A DNA stretch of 64,000 nucleotides, taken from NCBI RefSeq assembly GCF_033807535.1, contig NZ_CP136856.1:1235001-1299000 (forward strand), in the 5' to 3' direction. The translations under genes and the position numbers were made by a program. The notes under the pieces are model-generated. The model worked only from the letters and a program-made list of their open reading frames with translations, was not told the DNA's origin and ran no database searches. Below, in pieces: positions 34,982-44,618 of this stretch (the stretch's first letter is position 1; every line of letters starts with the position of its first letter). The stretch comes from Oceanisphaera sp. IT1-181 (GTDB lineage Bacteria; Pseudomonadota; Gammaproteobacteria; Enterobacterales; Aeromonadaceae).

Positions 34982-36487
34982 TCAGGCGGTTGTTGCCTGC
35001 AGGCGGTGGTTTTGCCAGCGTGACAATGCAATAACCAGTACCAGCTGAGTGGCGATGGCCGCCAGCAGAATAAGCGGGCTTTCTGCCCAGCCAGCTACCA
35101 AAAAGCCAGCCAGTGCAATGCTGCCGTTAAGCAAGGCATAAGGCAACTGAGTACGGAAGTGCTCAAATTGATCACAGCCCGAGCCGGTAGACGACAGTAT
35201 GGTGGTTTCTGAAATAGGCGAACAATGATCACCAAACAGGCCGCCCGACAGCACGGCACCAATGCAGGCATATAGCGGCGCGTCTATGGCGATGGCGGTG
35301 GGGATCACCAAGGGAAACATAATGGCGAAGGTACCCCAAGATGAGCCGGTGGCAAAAGAAATAATCGCCGACAGCAAAAAGGCCACTGCGGGCACCAGCC
35401 AAGCAGGAAAGCCCGATTGTGCCTGTTCGGCAATATAGGCGGCGGCGCCTAAGTCTTTACCGACACTGCTTAAGGTCCATGCCAGTATCAGCACTATCGC
35501 CACCTGCATCATGTTGCTCATGCCTTTAAGGTAGACGGCAATACCGTCGGTCACTCGGCGCACCCCGTAAGCAGCCATTAAGATAATCAGCGTCATGGCC
35601 GCCATAAAATAGGCGGTGGAGAGTGCAGCACGAAATACTGAGCCCGATACCTTTTCAAACGGAAAGCCCAATGGCCCCAGCATGGCGGCTAACACGCCAG
35701 CCATGACCAACAGCGGCGCCCAGACAAAAGAAGCTTGTGCATTGTCGTGGTGAAACAGGGTTTGCTGTTCAATAGGGCCACTGGCAATGTCACCGCGCTC
35801 GGCGGCGCGTTCGGCATCGGCCATGGGGCCAAAGTCTAATTTCTTAAAGGCAATTAAGGGCACTATGGCTACTGCCAGTACCGCGTAAAACTGGAATGGA
35901 ATAGCTGAAATAAAAGCTTCCCAGTCAGTTAACGGCAGCTCAAGGGCATTAAATTCCTTTTGTAGCAGGCTCATGATGTACACGCCCCAGCCGATAAAAG
36001 GCACCAAAATGGCCACCGGTGAAGCAGTCGAGTCGATAATAAAAGCCAGCTTCTGGCGCGATATTTTAAGTTTATCGAACAGTGGGCGAAATACCGGGCC
36101 CACAATTAAGGGCGTACCCAAATCGGAAAAGAATATGACAATGCCACCCAGCCAAGCCGCAACTTGCGCACGGCATTTGGTGCTTACCCAGTGGGTTACC
36201 TTGCGAGCAAAGGCCTGACCACCGCCAGACTGCTCCATTAATGCCACAAAGCCACCGATAAATACCAGCAACACCAATACCCCAGCGTTATAGCTGTCGG
36301 TCAGCTGTCCGACCAAATGGTCTTTGACCAAAATACCAAAATTATCCAGCGGATGTTGCCAATCGTTCAGCATGACCACGCCACTGGCCACACCGGCAAA
36401 AAGGCCGATCACCACATTGCGGGTGCCAAGAGCGAGTAAAAGGGTGATCACGATGGGGATCAGTGAACTGATGTGGGTTGGTTCCAT
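34982..36487 (-). CDS. Na+/H+ antiporter, NhaC family
   Basis: A 501-residue inner-membrane protein with 11-12 helices. Family motifs include LVFIGGFVALMEQSGGGQAF near 80, DLGTPLIVGPVFRPL near 120, and SFATGSSWGTFAIMFPLVIP followed by GGLFGDHCSPISETTILSST, the last being a hallmark of NhaC-type carriers. It exports sodium in exchange for protons, or may be an amino acid antiporter of the same fold. I set the start at the ATG at 36487, which has AGGA upstream; the ATG at 36517 lies before that site. Confidence 0.9.
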   Translation of the reverse strand: MEPTHISSLIPIVITLLLALGTRNVVIGLFAGVASGVVMLNDWQHPLDNFGILVKDHLVGQLTDSYNAGVLVLLVFIGGFVALMEQSGGGQAFARKVTHWVSTKCRAQVAAWLGGIVIFFSDLGTPLIVGPVFRPLFDKLKISRQKLAFIIDSTASPVAILVPFIGWGVYIMSLLQKEFNALELPLTDWEAFISAIPFQFYAVLAVAIVPLIAFKKLDFGPMADAERAAERGDIASGPIEQQTLFHHDNAQASFVWAPLLVMAGVLAAMLGPLGFPFEKVSGSVFRAALSTAYFMAAMTLIILMAAYGVRRVTDGIAVYLKGMSNMMQVAIVLILAWTLSSVGKDLGAAAYIAEQAQSGFPAWLVPAVAFLLSAIISFATGSSWGTFAIMFPLVIPTAIAIDAPLYACIGAVLSGGLFGDHCSPISETTILSSTGSGCDQFEHFRTQLPYALLNGSIALAGFLVAGWAESPLILLAAIATQLVLVIALSRWQNHRLQATTA

Positions 36488-36905
36488 GTGGTTTTGCTTC
36501 CTGAACAAGATGGACACTAACGGGCAAGGGCCAGACAGCGAGCTTAAAAAAAGTAAACAGGCGCAGAACTTTAAAGAAGCAGAGCATGAGGCGCAACCGG
36601 ATCGTGAATTTTAATAATAAAATATGCAGATTTGGAAAATAATTAAGCTTGAATGGACCTACATGGTGCCGTATTTAGCGATAATAAAGGCTGCTTTAGA
36701 ATAGTTATGCAGTCAGATTTTAGTCATTTTGGCTAAAGAGAGGGTAAACGCCGTGACAGCGACCATAGCCGAGGAATCAAGCCACAAGATAAAACCTAAA
36801 TAAGTCGCTTTTATTGCATAGATAGCTTTTTAATTTAATTAAAAATTCACTTTCATTAAATGGGTAAGGATATGATATAACTACAGTATCTAAAACCCTG
36901 TCGGA
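36488..36905. other. Divergent promoter region between nhaC and cvrA
   Basis: 418 bp, AT-rich, no gene found. The stretch 36840-36885 (TTCACT ... TATGATATAAC) may hold the cvrA promoter, but no hexamer pair is convincing. Confidence 0.4.
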
Positions 36906-38642
36906 ATGTATTCATTGGAAAATCTTGAACATCTCTTCTTACTGACTGGGATCTTGCTGTGTGTGAGTGTGCTGGCCACCTTGTTATCGGCGCGTTCCGG
37001 TATTCCTATTCTGCTTATCTTCCTTTTTGTGGGCATGTTAGCCGGCGAAAGTGGCCCAGGTGGCATTGAATTTGAAAGCTATACCTTGGCCTACAGCATA
37101 GGTAACTTGGCGTTGGCCATTATCTTGCTGGATGGCGGTATGCGCACCCGCATGGACACCTTTAGGGTGGGTCTAAAACCGGCGCTGAGCATGGCCACCT
37201 TAGGAGTGGTGGTAACCAGTGGCGTTACCGGCGTAATTGCGGTGTATATTCTCGACCTCAGCTGGCTACACGGCCTGTTGTTGGGGGCCATTGTGGGCTC
37301 AACGGACGCGGCGGCGGTGTTCTCTTTACTCAGCGGCAGAGGCATGCACCTTAACCAACGCGTTGGCGCTTCGCTGGAAATTGAGTCGGGCACCAACGAC
37401 CCGATGGCGATCTTTTTAACGTTGACCTTGATTGGCCTGATCACCGGCGATATGAATGGCATCGGCGAAACTTTATTATTTTTACTAAGCCAGTTTGGCA
37501 TTGGTAGCGTGGCCGGTATTTTGGGCGGCATGCTGTTAGTGCAAATGATCAAACGCTTTGAATTAGCCCCCGGTTTGTACCCCATATTAGTGATGGGCTT
37601 TGGCCTAACATTATTCGCCTTTACGGCGCTATTAGAGGGCAGTGGCTTCTTGGCGGTGTACTTGGCCGGCTTAGTATTGGGTAACTCTCGCCTGCGAGAC
37701 ATGGAGTCGATTTTACCGGTGCTGGATGGCTTGGCATGGCTGAGCCAAATCGGCCTGTTTTTAGTATTGGGTTTACTTATTTCGCCGGCAGATATGTGGG
37801 CCATGGCGTTTCCGGCTATCCTGATCTCCTTAGCGCTGATTTTTATTGCTCGGCCTTTTGCGGTGCTGGTGTCTTTGGTGCCGTTCTTTCGCTTTAATCG
37901 CCGAGAAATCGGCTTTATCTCTTGGGTGGGACTGCGCGGAGCCGTGCCGATTGTACTGGCCATATTCCCACTGATGGCCGGTTTACCAGAAGGCATGATG
38001 CTGTTTAACGTCGCTTTCTTCGTGGTATTGGTGTCTTTGTTGGTACAAGGCTCGACCATTCCGCAAATGGCAAGACTGTTAAGAGTGGAAGTGCCGCCGG
38101 AGTTAGCGCCGCGTCGCCGCTCTATGCTGGGCATCTTTCAAGAAGACGACTATGAAATGTTCCTCTATACGGTGAGCAGTGAGGCGATAGACGGCGTTGT
38201 GGTACGCAACCTTACCTTTCCGCCCCATTGCCGAGTAGCAGCGGTATTTAGAGGCGAAAATCTGTTGCCTGCTTCAGGCAGCACACGGCTCGCCATAGAC
38301 GATGTGCTGTGCGTAATAGGGCGCAGCAATCACCTTAAAGTGCTGAACAATATGTTTGGTGGTGATTTGGATGCGGCTCGCAGCAAGGCCCGTGCCTTCT
38401 TTGGTGATTTTATTCTGGATGAAGATGCGCGCATGGGTGATATCGCACTTATGTATGGCGTAGATGTGGATAGCAGCGAAGAAGATCTGAGCCTGGGTGT
38501 GTTTATGCTAACGCACACCAATGGCCACCCGGTAGTGGGCGATAATTTTGTGCGCTACGAGATGATTTGGACCGTGGCCGATGTAGACGGCGATAAGGTC
38601 TTAAAAGTGGGCTTGCGTGAAGATGAAACCGAGCAGGTTTAG
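36906..38642 (+). CDS. cvrA: K+/H+ antiporter CvrA (NhaP2)
   Basis: Exchanges potassium (or sodium) for protons across the inner membrane; in E. coli and Vibrio it protects against low osmolarity and excess potassium. The 578 residues equal the E. coli length. The membrane part (1-395) has GIPILLIFLFVGMLAGESGP, AIILLDGGMRT, the ion site GAIVGSTDAAAVFSLL and ESGTNDPMA. A cytoplasmic TrkA-C-like part and a second C-terminal domain follow. The ATG has only a weak CGGA next to it. A palindromic element lies 20 bp after the stop. Confidence 0.94.
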   Translation: MYSLENLEHLFLLTGILLCVSVLATLLSARSGIPILLIFLFVGMLAGESGPGGIEFESYTLAYSIGNLALAIILLDGGMRTRMDTFRVGLKPALSMATLGVVVTSGVTGVIAVYILDLSWLHGLLLGAIVGSTDAAAVFSLLSGRGMHLNQRVGASLEIESGTNDPMAIFLTLTLIGLITGDMNGIGETLLFLLSQFGIGSVAGILGGMLLVQMIKRFELAPGLYPILVMGFGLTLFAFTALLEGSGFLAVYLAGLVLGNSRLRDMESILPVLDGLAWLSQIGLFLVLGLLISPADMWAMAFPAILISLALIFIARPFAVLVSLVPFFRFNRREIGFISWVGLRGAVPIVLAIFPLMAGLPEGMMLFNVAFFVVLVSLLVQGSTIPQMARLLRVEVPPELAPRRRSMLGIFQEDDYEMFLYTVSSEAIDGVVVRNLTFPPHCRVAAVFRGENLLPASGSTRLAIDDVLCVIGRSNHLKVLNNMFGGDLDAARSKARAFFGDFILDEDARMGDIALMYGVDVDSSEEDLSLGVFMLTHTNGHPVVGDNFVRYEMIWTVADVDGDKVLKVGLREDETEQV

Positions 38643-38662
38643 GCCTTTAAAACTTAGATTCT

Positions 38663-38953
38663 CCTGATTACCCACAAAGCTCAGCCATGTTTCAGTGAAC
38701 TCAGCACCAATGAATTCAATAGGTTACAGGGAGGTGCCCGTCTCCTCTCTTGTAGGTGCCCGTCTCTTCGGCGAAGAGGACTTCGGCACGGTTTTGGTTT
38801 TATTCTTAAACCTCACAAACAGCCAGCGGAGCTGGCCAGCCGAATAAATTGGCTGCTACAAGTGCTAGACCCTTGGCCTTGGAGCCAACCGGGCAGTGAG
38901 AAAGAACAAACCGAAACAGGGTGCATTATGGCAGAGGTTCGTACGTAATCAGG
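38663..38953. repeat. Composite palindromic element, copy B (291 bp)
   Basis: Reverse-complement copy of the element at 16546-16820, with the same CCTGATTAC / GTAATCAGG ends. The nested unit (38750-38861) carries a CAGCC-GAATAAATT-GGCTG hairpin at 38837-38855. Its other arm has GTGCC/GGCAC around a longer loop containing CTCTTCGGCGAAGAG. Confidence 0.85.
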
Positions 38954-38994
38954 TAGATTCTTAAATTTTAGGCATTAAACCTTCGGTTTTCAGT

Positions 38995-39040
38995 AAAAAA
39001 GCGGCTGATTGAGCGCGGCGTAAATGCCTACAATCAGCCG
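38995..39040 (-). terminator. Terminator of the rhodanese-like gene
   Basis: CGGCTGATTG (39002-39011) pairs with CAATCAGCCG (39031-39040); on the minus strand a T-run follows. The loop is long (19 bases). Confidence 0.65.
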
Positions 39041-39062
39041 ACATTAAGGCTTTGCTAAGTGT

Positions 39063-39587
39063 TCAGTCGGCTGTTTTGGCTAAGGCATCGAGCATTGGTT
39101 CAGTTAATGACGAGGTCGCCACAGCCTGACTGTATAAACTCGCCGCAGTTGGCAGGTTTTGGTCATATTGCTCATTTTGGCTAAATGCAGCACTTTCTCT
39201 AAAGGGTTCACCTTGATTAAGTGCTTCAGTGGGGAGCAGCTCATTTTGTGCAGTGGGGATACTTTGTACTGTGCTTTGGCCGTGTGCTTTTAGCCCTGCT
39301 AAATCACCGCTGTTGGTGACCTGTATATAGCCGAGCGTTTGCAGCGCTTCTTGGGCGCGTTGGGCTTTAACTTGGTCGCGGTCATAGAGCTTAAGCGGTG
39401 TGGTTTTATCGGGGAAGCGGGCACTCACGCCACGGGCAATATAGGTGTGTGGAATATGAATAGCTTCCACTAGGTGCTCAAGAGCATAGTCTTGCTGGCT
39501 GGCGACATCTACCCACACGGCGTCGTTGGCCAGTGTTGAGCCGCTAAAGGCGATTGTCGATGTTAATGCCAATGTCCAAAACTTCAT
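39063..39587 (-). CDS. Exported rhodanese-like protein lacking the catalytic Cys
   Basis: A 174-residue protein. A signal peptide ends near SGSTLA-NDA. Residues 22-100 resemble a PspE-type rhodanese domain: WVDVASQQDYALEHLVEAIH is the usual WIDVR....F...H..GA.NIP region. Where the CxxGxR loop is expected it reads KLYDRDQVKAQ with no Cys, so sulfurtransferase activity is unlikely. The C-terminal 60 residues are Gln/Asn/Ser-rich and unlike any domain I know. It stands alone. Confidence 0.7.
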   Translation of the reverse strand: MKFWTLALTSTIAFSGSTLANDAVWVDVASQQDYALEHLVEAIHIPHTYIARGVSARFPDKTTPLKLYDRDQVKAQRAQEALQTLGYIQVTNSGDLAGLKAHGQSTVQSIPTAQNELLPTEALNQGEPFRESAAFSQNEQYDQNLPTAASLYSQAVATSSLTEPMLDALAKTAD

Positions 39588-39688
39588 GAGTGCCTACCCT
39601 ACATACCAGTGAGCGGTGAGTGTAAAGCAGAAGGGAGCGGGTTGGGCCGGCAAAAGGACGGCAACCGACAGAAGTCGGCACAACAAAA

Positions 39689-39712
39689 AATCCCCCGAGC
39701 TGCGGGGGATTC
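39689..39712 (-). terminator. Terminator of ytoQ
   Basis: AATCCCCC / GGGGGATT with a seven-base loop; on the minus strand it is followed by six T. Confidence 0.85.
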
Positions 39713-39798
39713 TTTTGGTGCCAATTAGCGCACGTTGTACGCCAGTTCGGCAAACTTCACGTCATTTACGACAGCACGTCATTTATGACAACATTTAT

Positions 39799-40248
39799 TT
39801 ACGACAATAAGTAAGACAAAATCTCGACCACTTGCTCAGGCTGGCGACAAGTCGCTTTAGCGGCTTCGTCCACTTCTTTAAGCGGATGATCCAGCTCAGA
39901 GTCATGCAAAGTAATAATGGACTTGCCTAAGGCTGACGCAAAACCTGCATCAAAAGCCGCATTCCACTGCTTGTACTGAGGCCCAAAACGCACCACTACA
40001 ATGTCGGCTGCTTTAATTTGGGTAGAAGTACGAATGCTGTTAATGCCAGACGCTTTACGGTCACGCCAGAAGTTATCTTCTTCGCTACCTAAAATATTCA
40101 CGCCTACCATGTCACTGGCATCGTGGTTGGTTACCGCTGAGGTAAAGGTCACGGCCAAGCCTTTGGCTTTAGTACCTTCGATAATACGCTCACGCCAGTC
40201 ACTGTGAATTTCACCTGACAGATACACGTTCCAAATTTTCTGCGTCAT
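39799..40248 (-). CDS. YtoQ family protein
   Basis: A 149-residue protein of the YtoQ family, distantly like nucleoside 2-deoxyribosyltransferases. It opens WNVYLSGEIHSDWRERI, and has KAADIVVVRFGPQYKQWNAAFDAGFASALGK, the usual deoxyribosyltransferase-like E/D..A..G..A...K block. Its reaction is not known. The ATG at 40248 has AAGGA seven bases upstream; the in-frame GTG at 40269 overlaps no site. Confidence 0.86.
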   Translation of the reverse strand: MTQKIWNVYLSGEIHSDWRERIIEGTKAKGLAVTFTSAVTNHDASDMVGVNILGSEEDNFWRDRKASGINSIRTSTQIKAADIVVVRFGPQYKQWNAAFDAGFASALGKSIITLHDSELDHPLKEVDEAAKATCRQPEQVVEILSYLLS

Positions 40249-40626
40249 TATGTATTCCTTGTTGCTCACAAAAGTAATTAAAACAAAATACAGTTGTTAA
40301 ATGTTAACGCATTATGAGCACAAGATCAGCCCCCAAGAAAGCGGTACGCCTTACGTCTTACGCTGTACGTTAAAAGCAAACACCGAAACAGCCGTGAAGG
40401 GTGAAGAGTGAAGGGGACGACTGGAAGGCCACCCTCAAACCAGCCAGCATATTCAGTCTCTGTTTCGCCTGTCATTTTTGCATTTGCCTAATCTCAGGTT
40501 TTACCATTAAAGATCCCTTTCAGATCTGATCTGTATTTTTCCGTGTATTCCGTGGCAAAAATAGCGTTTGGTGTGACTGTTTGCTCTTTTGTTTATCAGC
40601 CTCTTTCTTTGTCTTAACGGGCTTTA
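40249..40626. other. Intergenic region with a degenerate repeat
   Basis: 378 bp, no gene. It contains a GTGAAGGGTGAAGAGTGAAG direct repeat (about 40395-40414) and, near 40540, TTCCGTGTATTCCGTGGCAA, a relative of the repeats at 13374 and 48944. Confidence 0.45.
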
Positions 40627-41727
40627 TCAATCTTCGGCTGCAGGCAGTAGTTTAAGTAGCTGACCATTTGCTGCATCGGTTAACAGATAAATACCGCCGT
40701 CTTTCGCTTCTACTAAGGTGCGGATGCGCATCTTTAGCTCGCCAAGTAACGCTTGCTCATTCACGATCTTTTGGCCGTTGAGTGTTAGCCGTACCAGTTT
40801 TTGTCCCGCTAAGGCGCCAACCAATAATGAGCCCTGCCAGTGGGGAAATAATTCTCCGCGATAAAAAAGCATGCCAGAGGGCGCAATAGAAGGTACCCAC
40901 ACCCAAATCGGGTCTGCCATGCCTTTAAGATACGTGCCTTGGCCTATGCTACCGCCGCTGTATTCCCGGCCATGGGTCACTAAAGGCCAGCCATAATTGG
41001 CACCGGCCTTTATAATATTCACCTCGTCACCGCCGCGCGGGCCATGCTCGTGTACCCACAGCCCGCCACTGGGCGGATGAATGGCGGCCCCTTGAATATT
41101 ACGATGCCCAAAGCTCCAAATTTCGGGCTTGGCGTGGGGAGTATTGATAAACGGATTATCAGCCGGCACTGTGCCATCGTCATACAGACGCAGGATTTTA
41201 CCCAGATGATTATCCAACTGTTGTGCCAGGTCTCGGGCGTGATAACGCTCGCCGGTGGTAATAAACAGATAACCTTGAGCGTCAAACACTAGGCGTGAAC
41301 CAAAGTGGGCACTGCCCGTGGTTTTAGGCTGTTGGACAAAGATGATTTCTAGACTGCTTAAGTGGGTATCATTTAGCTTGGCCCGTGCCACGGCCGTGCC
41401 AGCACCGCCTTTGCCTGGCTGGCTGTAACTGAAATACAGCCAGCGGTTTTCTGTAAAATTAGGATGCAGGGCTAAATCCAGTAAGCCGCCTTGGCCGGCG
41501 CTCACCATCTTGGGCAGACCTTCAATGAGGGTACGGCTACCATCGGTATTTAAGCGCAGCAAGCGACCACGCCGCTCGCCCACTAATAGCTCGCCAGTAG
41601 GCAGTTCAACCAAGCCCCACGGGTGGTGCAGCCCTGCTGCCACCGTTTGAATACGATATTCGGCAGCCAGCGGCGTGGCAAGTGGGGCGGCCAGCAAGGC
41701 TAACAACAGCAATAGGTTTTGCATCAC
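40627..41727 (-). CDS. PQQ-dependent sugar dehydrogenase (Asd/YliI-like)
   Basis: A 366-residue exported six-bladed propeller enzyme of the glucose/sorbosone dehydrogenase family. The signal peptide is about residues 1-22. Motifs include AAGLHHPWGLVELPTGELLV, a GQGGLLDLALHPNF repeat, SFGHRNIQGAA and HEHGPRGGDEVNII. Arg/His and calcium-ligand positions match E. coli aldose sugar dehydrogenase (YliI), which uses PQQ to oxidise aldoses in the periplasm. No PQQ synthesis genes are in the window. It is monocistronic. Confidence 0.9.
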   Translation of the reverse strand: MMQNLLLLLALLAAPLATPLAAEYRIQTVAAGLHHPWGLVELPTGELLVGERRGRLLRLNTDGSRTLIEGLPKMVSAGQGGLLDLALHPNFTENRWLYFSYSQPGKGGAGTAVARAKLNDTHLSSLEIIFVQQPKTTGSAHFGSRLVFDAQGYLFITTGERYHARDLAQQLDNHLGKILRLYDDGTVPADNPFINTPHAKPEIWSFGHRNIQGAAIHPPSGGLWVHEHGPRGGDEVNIIKAGANYGWPLVTHGREYSGGSIGQGTYLKGMADPIWVWVPSIAPSGMLFYRGELFPHWQGSLLVGALAGQKLVRLTLNGQKIVNEQALLGELKMRIRTLVEAKDGGIYLLTDAANGQLLKLLPAAED

Positions 41728-41793
41728 AGGCTCTCTTACAGATAAGTGGGCTTTTGCTAACTATAGCTATCGCATCAGGCTGGCCGGAGTACC

Positions 41794-42108
41794 TTAATCG
41801 AAGTATGAACAGCAGTAATCCACTAGGGTGTGGATTTTTAACTTGAAAACAGCGTTGGCTGGCACATTGAATGACTCGCCGCCTTTAATGGCCAGCCAAA
41901 GCACTGAGCCTGGCAATTGTACTTCCAGCTCGCCGGCCAAAATTTCCATCAGCTCGGCGGCGGCGGTGTCAAAGGTATACTCGCCTGGCAGCATAATGCC
42001 TAAGGTTTTACGGCTGCCATCAGCAAACTGAACCACGCGGCTGGTGACCTTGCCACCGTCGTACACATTGGCCTGCTTAATTACGGTAACATTGCTAAAT
42101 TGTGTCAT
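41794..42108 (-). CDS. ppnP: Pyrimidine/purine nucleoside phosphorylase
   Basis: Phosphorolysis of several nucleosides to base plus ribose-1-phosphate. The 104-residue cupin-fold protein has the PpnP (DUF1255, YaiE) pattern: NVYDGGKVTSR, LGIMLPGEYTFDTAAAELME and FNVPANAVFKLKI. It is about 10 residues longer than E. coli PpnP at the N-terminus. AGGAAGT precedes ATG. Confidence 0.93.
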   Translation of the reverse strand: MTQFSNVTVIKQANVYDGGKVTSRVVQFADGSRKTLGIMLPGEYTFDTAAAELMEILAGELEVQLPGSVLWLAIKGGESFNVPANAVFKLKIHTLVDYCCSYFD

Positions 42109-42395
42109 GATACTTCCTAGTGAAAGATGAACAGAACAGGATTAAAGGCCGAGGTAAAAACCAAGGATAAAGAACAGCGTTATAGCACAGCTGCGGCGGC
42201 TTTAAACCGAATTTTTAACGTCGAGCGATGTCAACGTGGTGTTGCCGTAGTCGTACCCTAGTTGCTGCCATAGTGAGGTAAGAGTGCCGCTACGAAAGAG
42301 AGCTGCCACTTTACGGGTCTGATGTGCATTGTGTAATGCGCGCTGAATACTCTCTCATTTATATCGTTGAAAATTAATAAGCATCAAGGAAGAAC

Positions 42396-44510
42396 ATGGA
42401 AAAACTAACTGAGGTGGTGAGTAAAACGCCGTTATTAACCGGCAGTTCAGTGGCCGCCAAGCGCGTTGAAATTCGCAACTACTTTCACCACACCTTTAGC
42501 CAGTACGAAAGCCTGTTTGACTGTATTAACAGTAATGAAGCCTATTATTTACGCGCCGAACCACTGCGCCACCCATTGATCTTCTATTTTGGCCACACGG
42601 CCGTATTCTTTATCAACAAGCTCTTACTAGGTAAATACCAACATCAACGGGTTAACGAACGCTTAGAGTCCATGTTTGCCATTGGCGTGGATGAAATGTC
42701 CTGGGACGATCTCAATAGCGCCCACTACGACTGGCCAAGCGTGGCCGACACCCGCCAATATCGTGACCAAGTACGCCATATTGTGGATGCGCTTATCACA
42801 GATATGCCGCTTAGCTTACCCATTATCCAAGACTCACCGGCTTGGCTTATTTTAATGGGCATAGAGCATGAGCGCATTCACCTGGAAACTTCCTCGGTGA
42901 TCATGCGCATGCTGCCACTTGAATATCTCAACGCCCATCCTCAGTGGGCGGCGTGTAGCCAGACGGGCGCGGCACCCACAAACCGCTTGTTACCCATAGC
43001 CGGGAAGACGGTCACGCTTGGCAAGCCCAGCTCGGTCGCCACTTATGGTTGGGACAATGAATACGGCCATAAAACCGTGGATGTGGCGCCCTTTAAGGTG
43101 GCGAAATTTCTGGTGTCTAACGGTGAGTTTTTAGACTTTGTGAAGGCAGGGGGCTATCAAGCCGCTAAGTGGTGGACGAGTGAGGGGCAAGGTTGGCTGC
43201 AATTTACCGGCGCCACCATGCCGCGTTTTTGGCGCCGTCACGACGGCGAATATTTGCAACGCAACTTATTACAAGAAATGCCGCTGCCGCTGGATTGGCC
43301 GGTAGAAGTGAATTACCTCGAAGCCAAGGCCTTTTGTAATTGGAAAGCGAATCAGACCGGCCGCCATATTCGCCTGCCCACCGAAGCCGAATGGACGGTG
43401 CTGCGCAACCAGCTCGATACGGATCAACCGCATTGGGAGCAAGCGCCCGGCAATCTTAACCTTGAGTATTATGCTTCCTCTTGCCCAGTTAACTGCTTTG
43501 AATACCAAGGATTGTGCGATGTAGTGGGCAATGTGTGGCAGTGGACAGAGTCGCCCATAGACGGTTTTCCCGGCTTTGAGGTGCATCCTTTATACGATGA
43601 CTTCTCCACGCCTACCTTTGATGGCCAACACAACTTATTTAAAGGCGGCTCTTGGGCATCAACCGGTAACGAAGCCACTCGTTACGCGCGTTATGCCTTT
43701 CGCCGTCACTTTTTTCAACATGCAGGCTTTAGATACCTAGAGTCCGACAGCCCCGAGGTGCCAGTGGAACCGGTTAATACTTACGAAACAGACGAGCTCG
43801 TTGCCCAATATTTAGAATTTCACTACGGTGATACTTATTTTAACGTGCCCAATTACCCTCAGGCATGTGTGCAGGCCTTGCTTAAGCACACCCCTGAATT
43901 AAAACACGCAAGGGCGCTGGATTTGGGGTGCTCCGTGGGTCGCGCCAGTTTTGAGCTGGCACGCCACTTTGGGCACGTAGATGGTATCGACTTTTCGGCG
44001 CGCTTTATTCAGCATGGCTTTCAGTTAAAAGAAACCGGCCACACCCGCTTTGCTATTCCGACCGAGGGCGAGCTAGTCGAGTTTAAAGAAGTCAGCTTAA
44101 GTGATTTAGGCTACAGCACACTGGCTGATAAAATTGACTTTGTGCAAGGTGATGCCTGTAACTTAAAGGTCCGTTTTAGCGGTTATGACCTGATATTTTG
44201 CGGCAATCTGATCGACCGTTTATACGATCCTAGCTTGTTCTTAAATTACATCCATGAGCGTTTAACCGCTGGCGGTTACTTGGTATTAACTTCACCCTAC
44301 ACTTGGCTTGAGCAGTACACGCCGAAAGACAAATGGCTGGGCGGCATTAAGGTGAATGGCGAAAACGTCATTACCCTAGACGGCTTAAGCCGCTTATTAG
44401 GCGAGCGCTTTAACTTAGTGGCGCAACAAGATGTGCCCTTTGTGATCCGCGAAACCCGCCGCAAATATCAACATACCCTAGCCGATATGACGGTGTGGCA
44501 GTTGAAGTAA
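42396..44510 (+). CDS. ovoA: 5-histidylcysteine sulfoxide synthase / mercaptohistidine methyltransferase (ovothiol synthesis)
   Basis: Joins cysteine sulfur to C5 of histidine with O2, then methylates the mercaptohistidine after C-S cleavage; the product line is ovothiol A, a redox thiol. Domains in order: DinB-like iron domain with HERIHLETS near 159, formylglycine-generating-enzyme-like domain (about 200-450, LPTEAEWTVLRNQL, NVWQWTESPIDG, FKGGSWASTGNEA), and a C-terminal SAM methyltransferase with LDLGCSVGRASFELA near 508. The 704-residue length fits bacterial OvoA. The C-S lyase OvoB is not next door. AAGGAAGA precedes ATG; a strong terminator follows. Confidence 0.95.
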   Translation: MEKLTEVVSKTPLLTGSSVAAKRVEIRNYFHHTFSQYESLFDCINSNEAYYLRAEPLRHPLIFYFGHTAVFFINKLLLGKYQHQRVNERLESMFAIGVDEMSWDDLNSAHYDWPSVADTRQYRDQVRHIVDALITDMPLSLPIIQDSPAWLILMGIEHERIHLETSSVIMRMLPLEYLNAHPQWAACSQTGAAPTNRLLPIAGKTVTLGKPSSVATYGWDNEYGHKTVDVAPFKVAKFLVSNGEFLDFVKAGGYQAAKWWTSEGQGWLQFTGATMPRFWRRHDGEYLQRNLLQEMPLPLDWPVEVNYLEAKAFCNWKANQTGRHIRLPTEAEWTVLRNQLDTDQPHWEQAPGNLNLEYYASSCPVNCFEYQGLCDVVGNVWQWTESPIDGFPGFEVHPLYDDFSTPTFDGQHNLFKGGSWASTGNEATRYARYAFRRHFFQHAGFRYLESDSPEVPVEPVNTYETDELVAQYLEFHYGDTYFNVPNYPQACVQALLKHTPELKHARALDLGCSVGRASFELARHFGHVDGIDFSARFIQHGFQLKETGHTRFAIPTEGELVEFKEVSLSDLGYSTLADKIDFVQGDACNLKVRFSGYDLIFCGNLIDRLYDPSLFLNYIHERLTAGGYLVLTSPYTWLEQYTPKDKWLGGIKVNGENVITLDGLSRLLGERFNLVAQQDVPFVIRETRRKYQHTLADMTVWQLK

Positions 44511-44556
44511 CGGCAGAAGCAATAGCCGTTAGCGGTCAGCTTTCAGTCTAAAACAG

Positions 44557-44600
44557 CGCTGCGGGTAAAGACCAAACAGTCTTTACCCGCAGCGTTTTTA
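44557..44600. terminator. Strong terminator after ovoA (bidirectional)
   Basis: A 16-bp perfect stem, CGCTGCGGGTAAAGAC / GTCTTTACCCGCAGCG, with a six-base loop and a T-run to the right. The convergent gene at 44619 can use it too. Confidence 0.92.
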
Positions 44601-44618
44601 ATTATGACGTTGTTGTCA

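Noticed and set aside
37091..38134. Minus-strand 347-codon frame inside cvrA
   Set aside because: Antisense shadow; the plus-strand protein is full-length CvrA.
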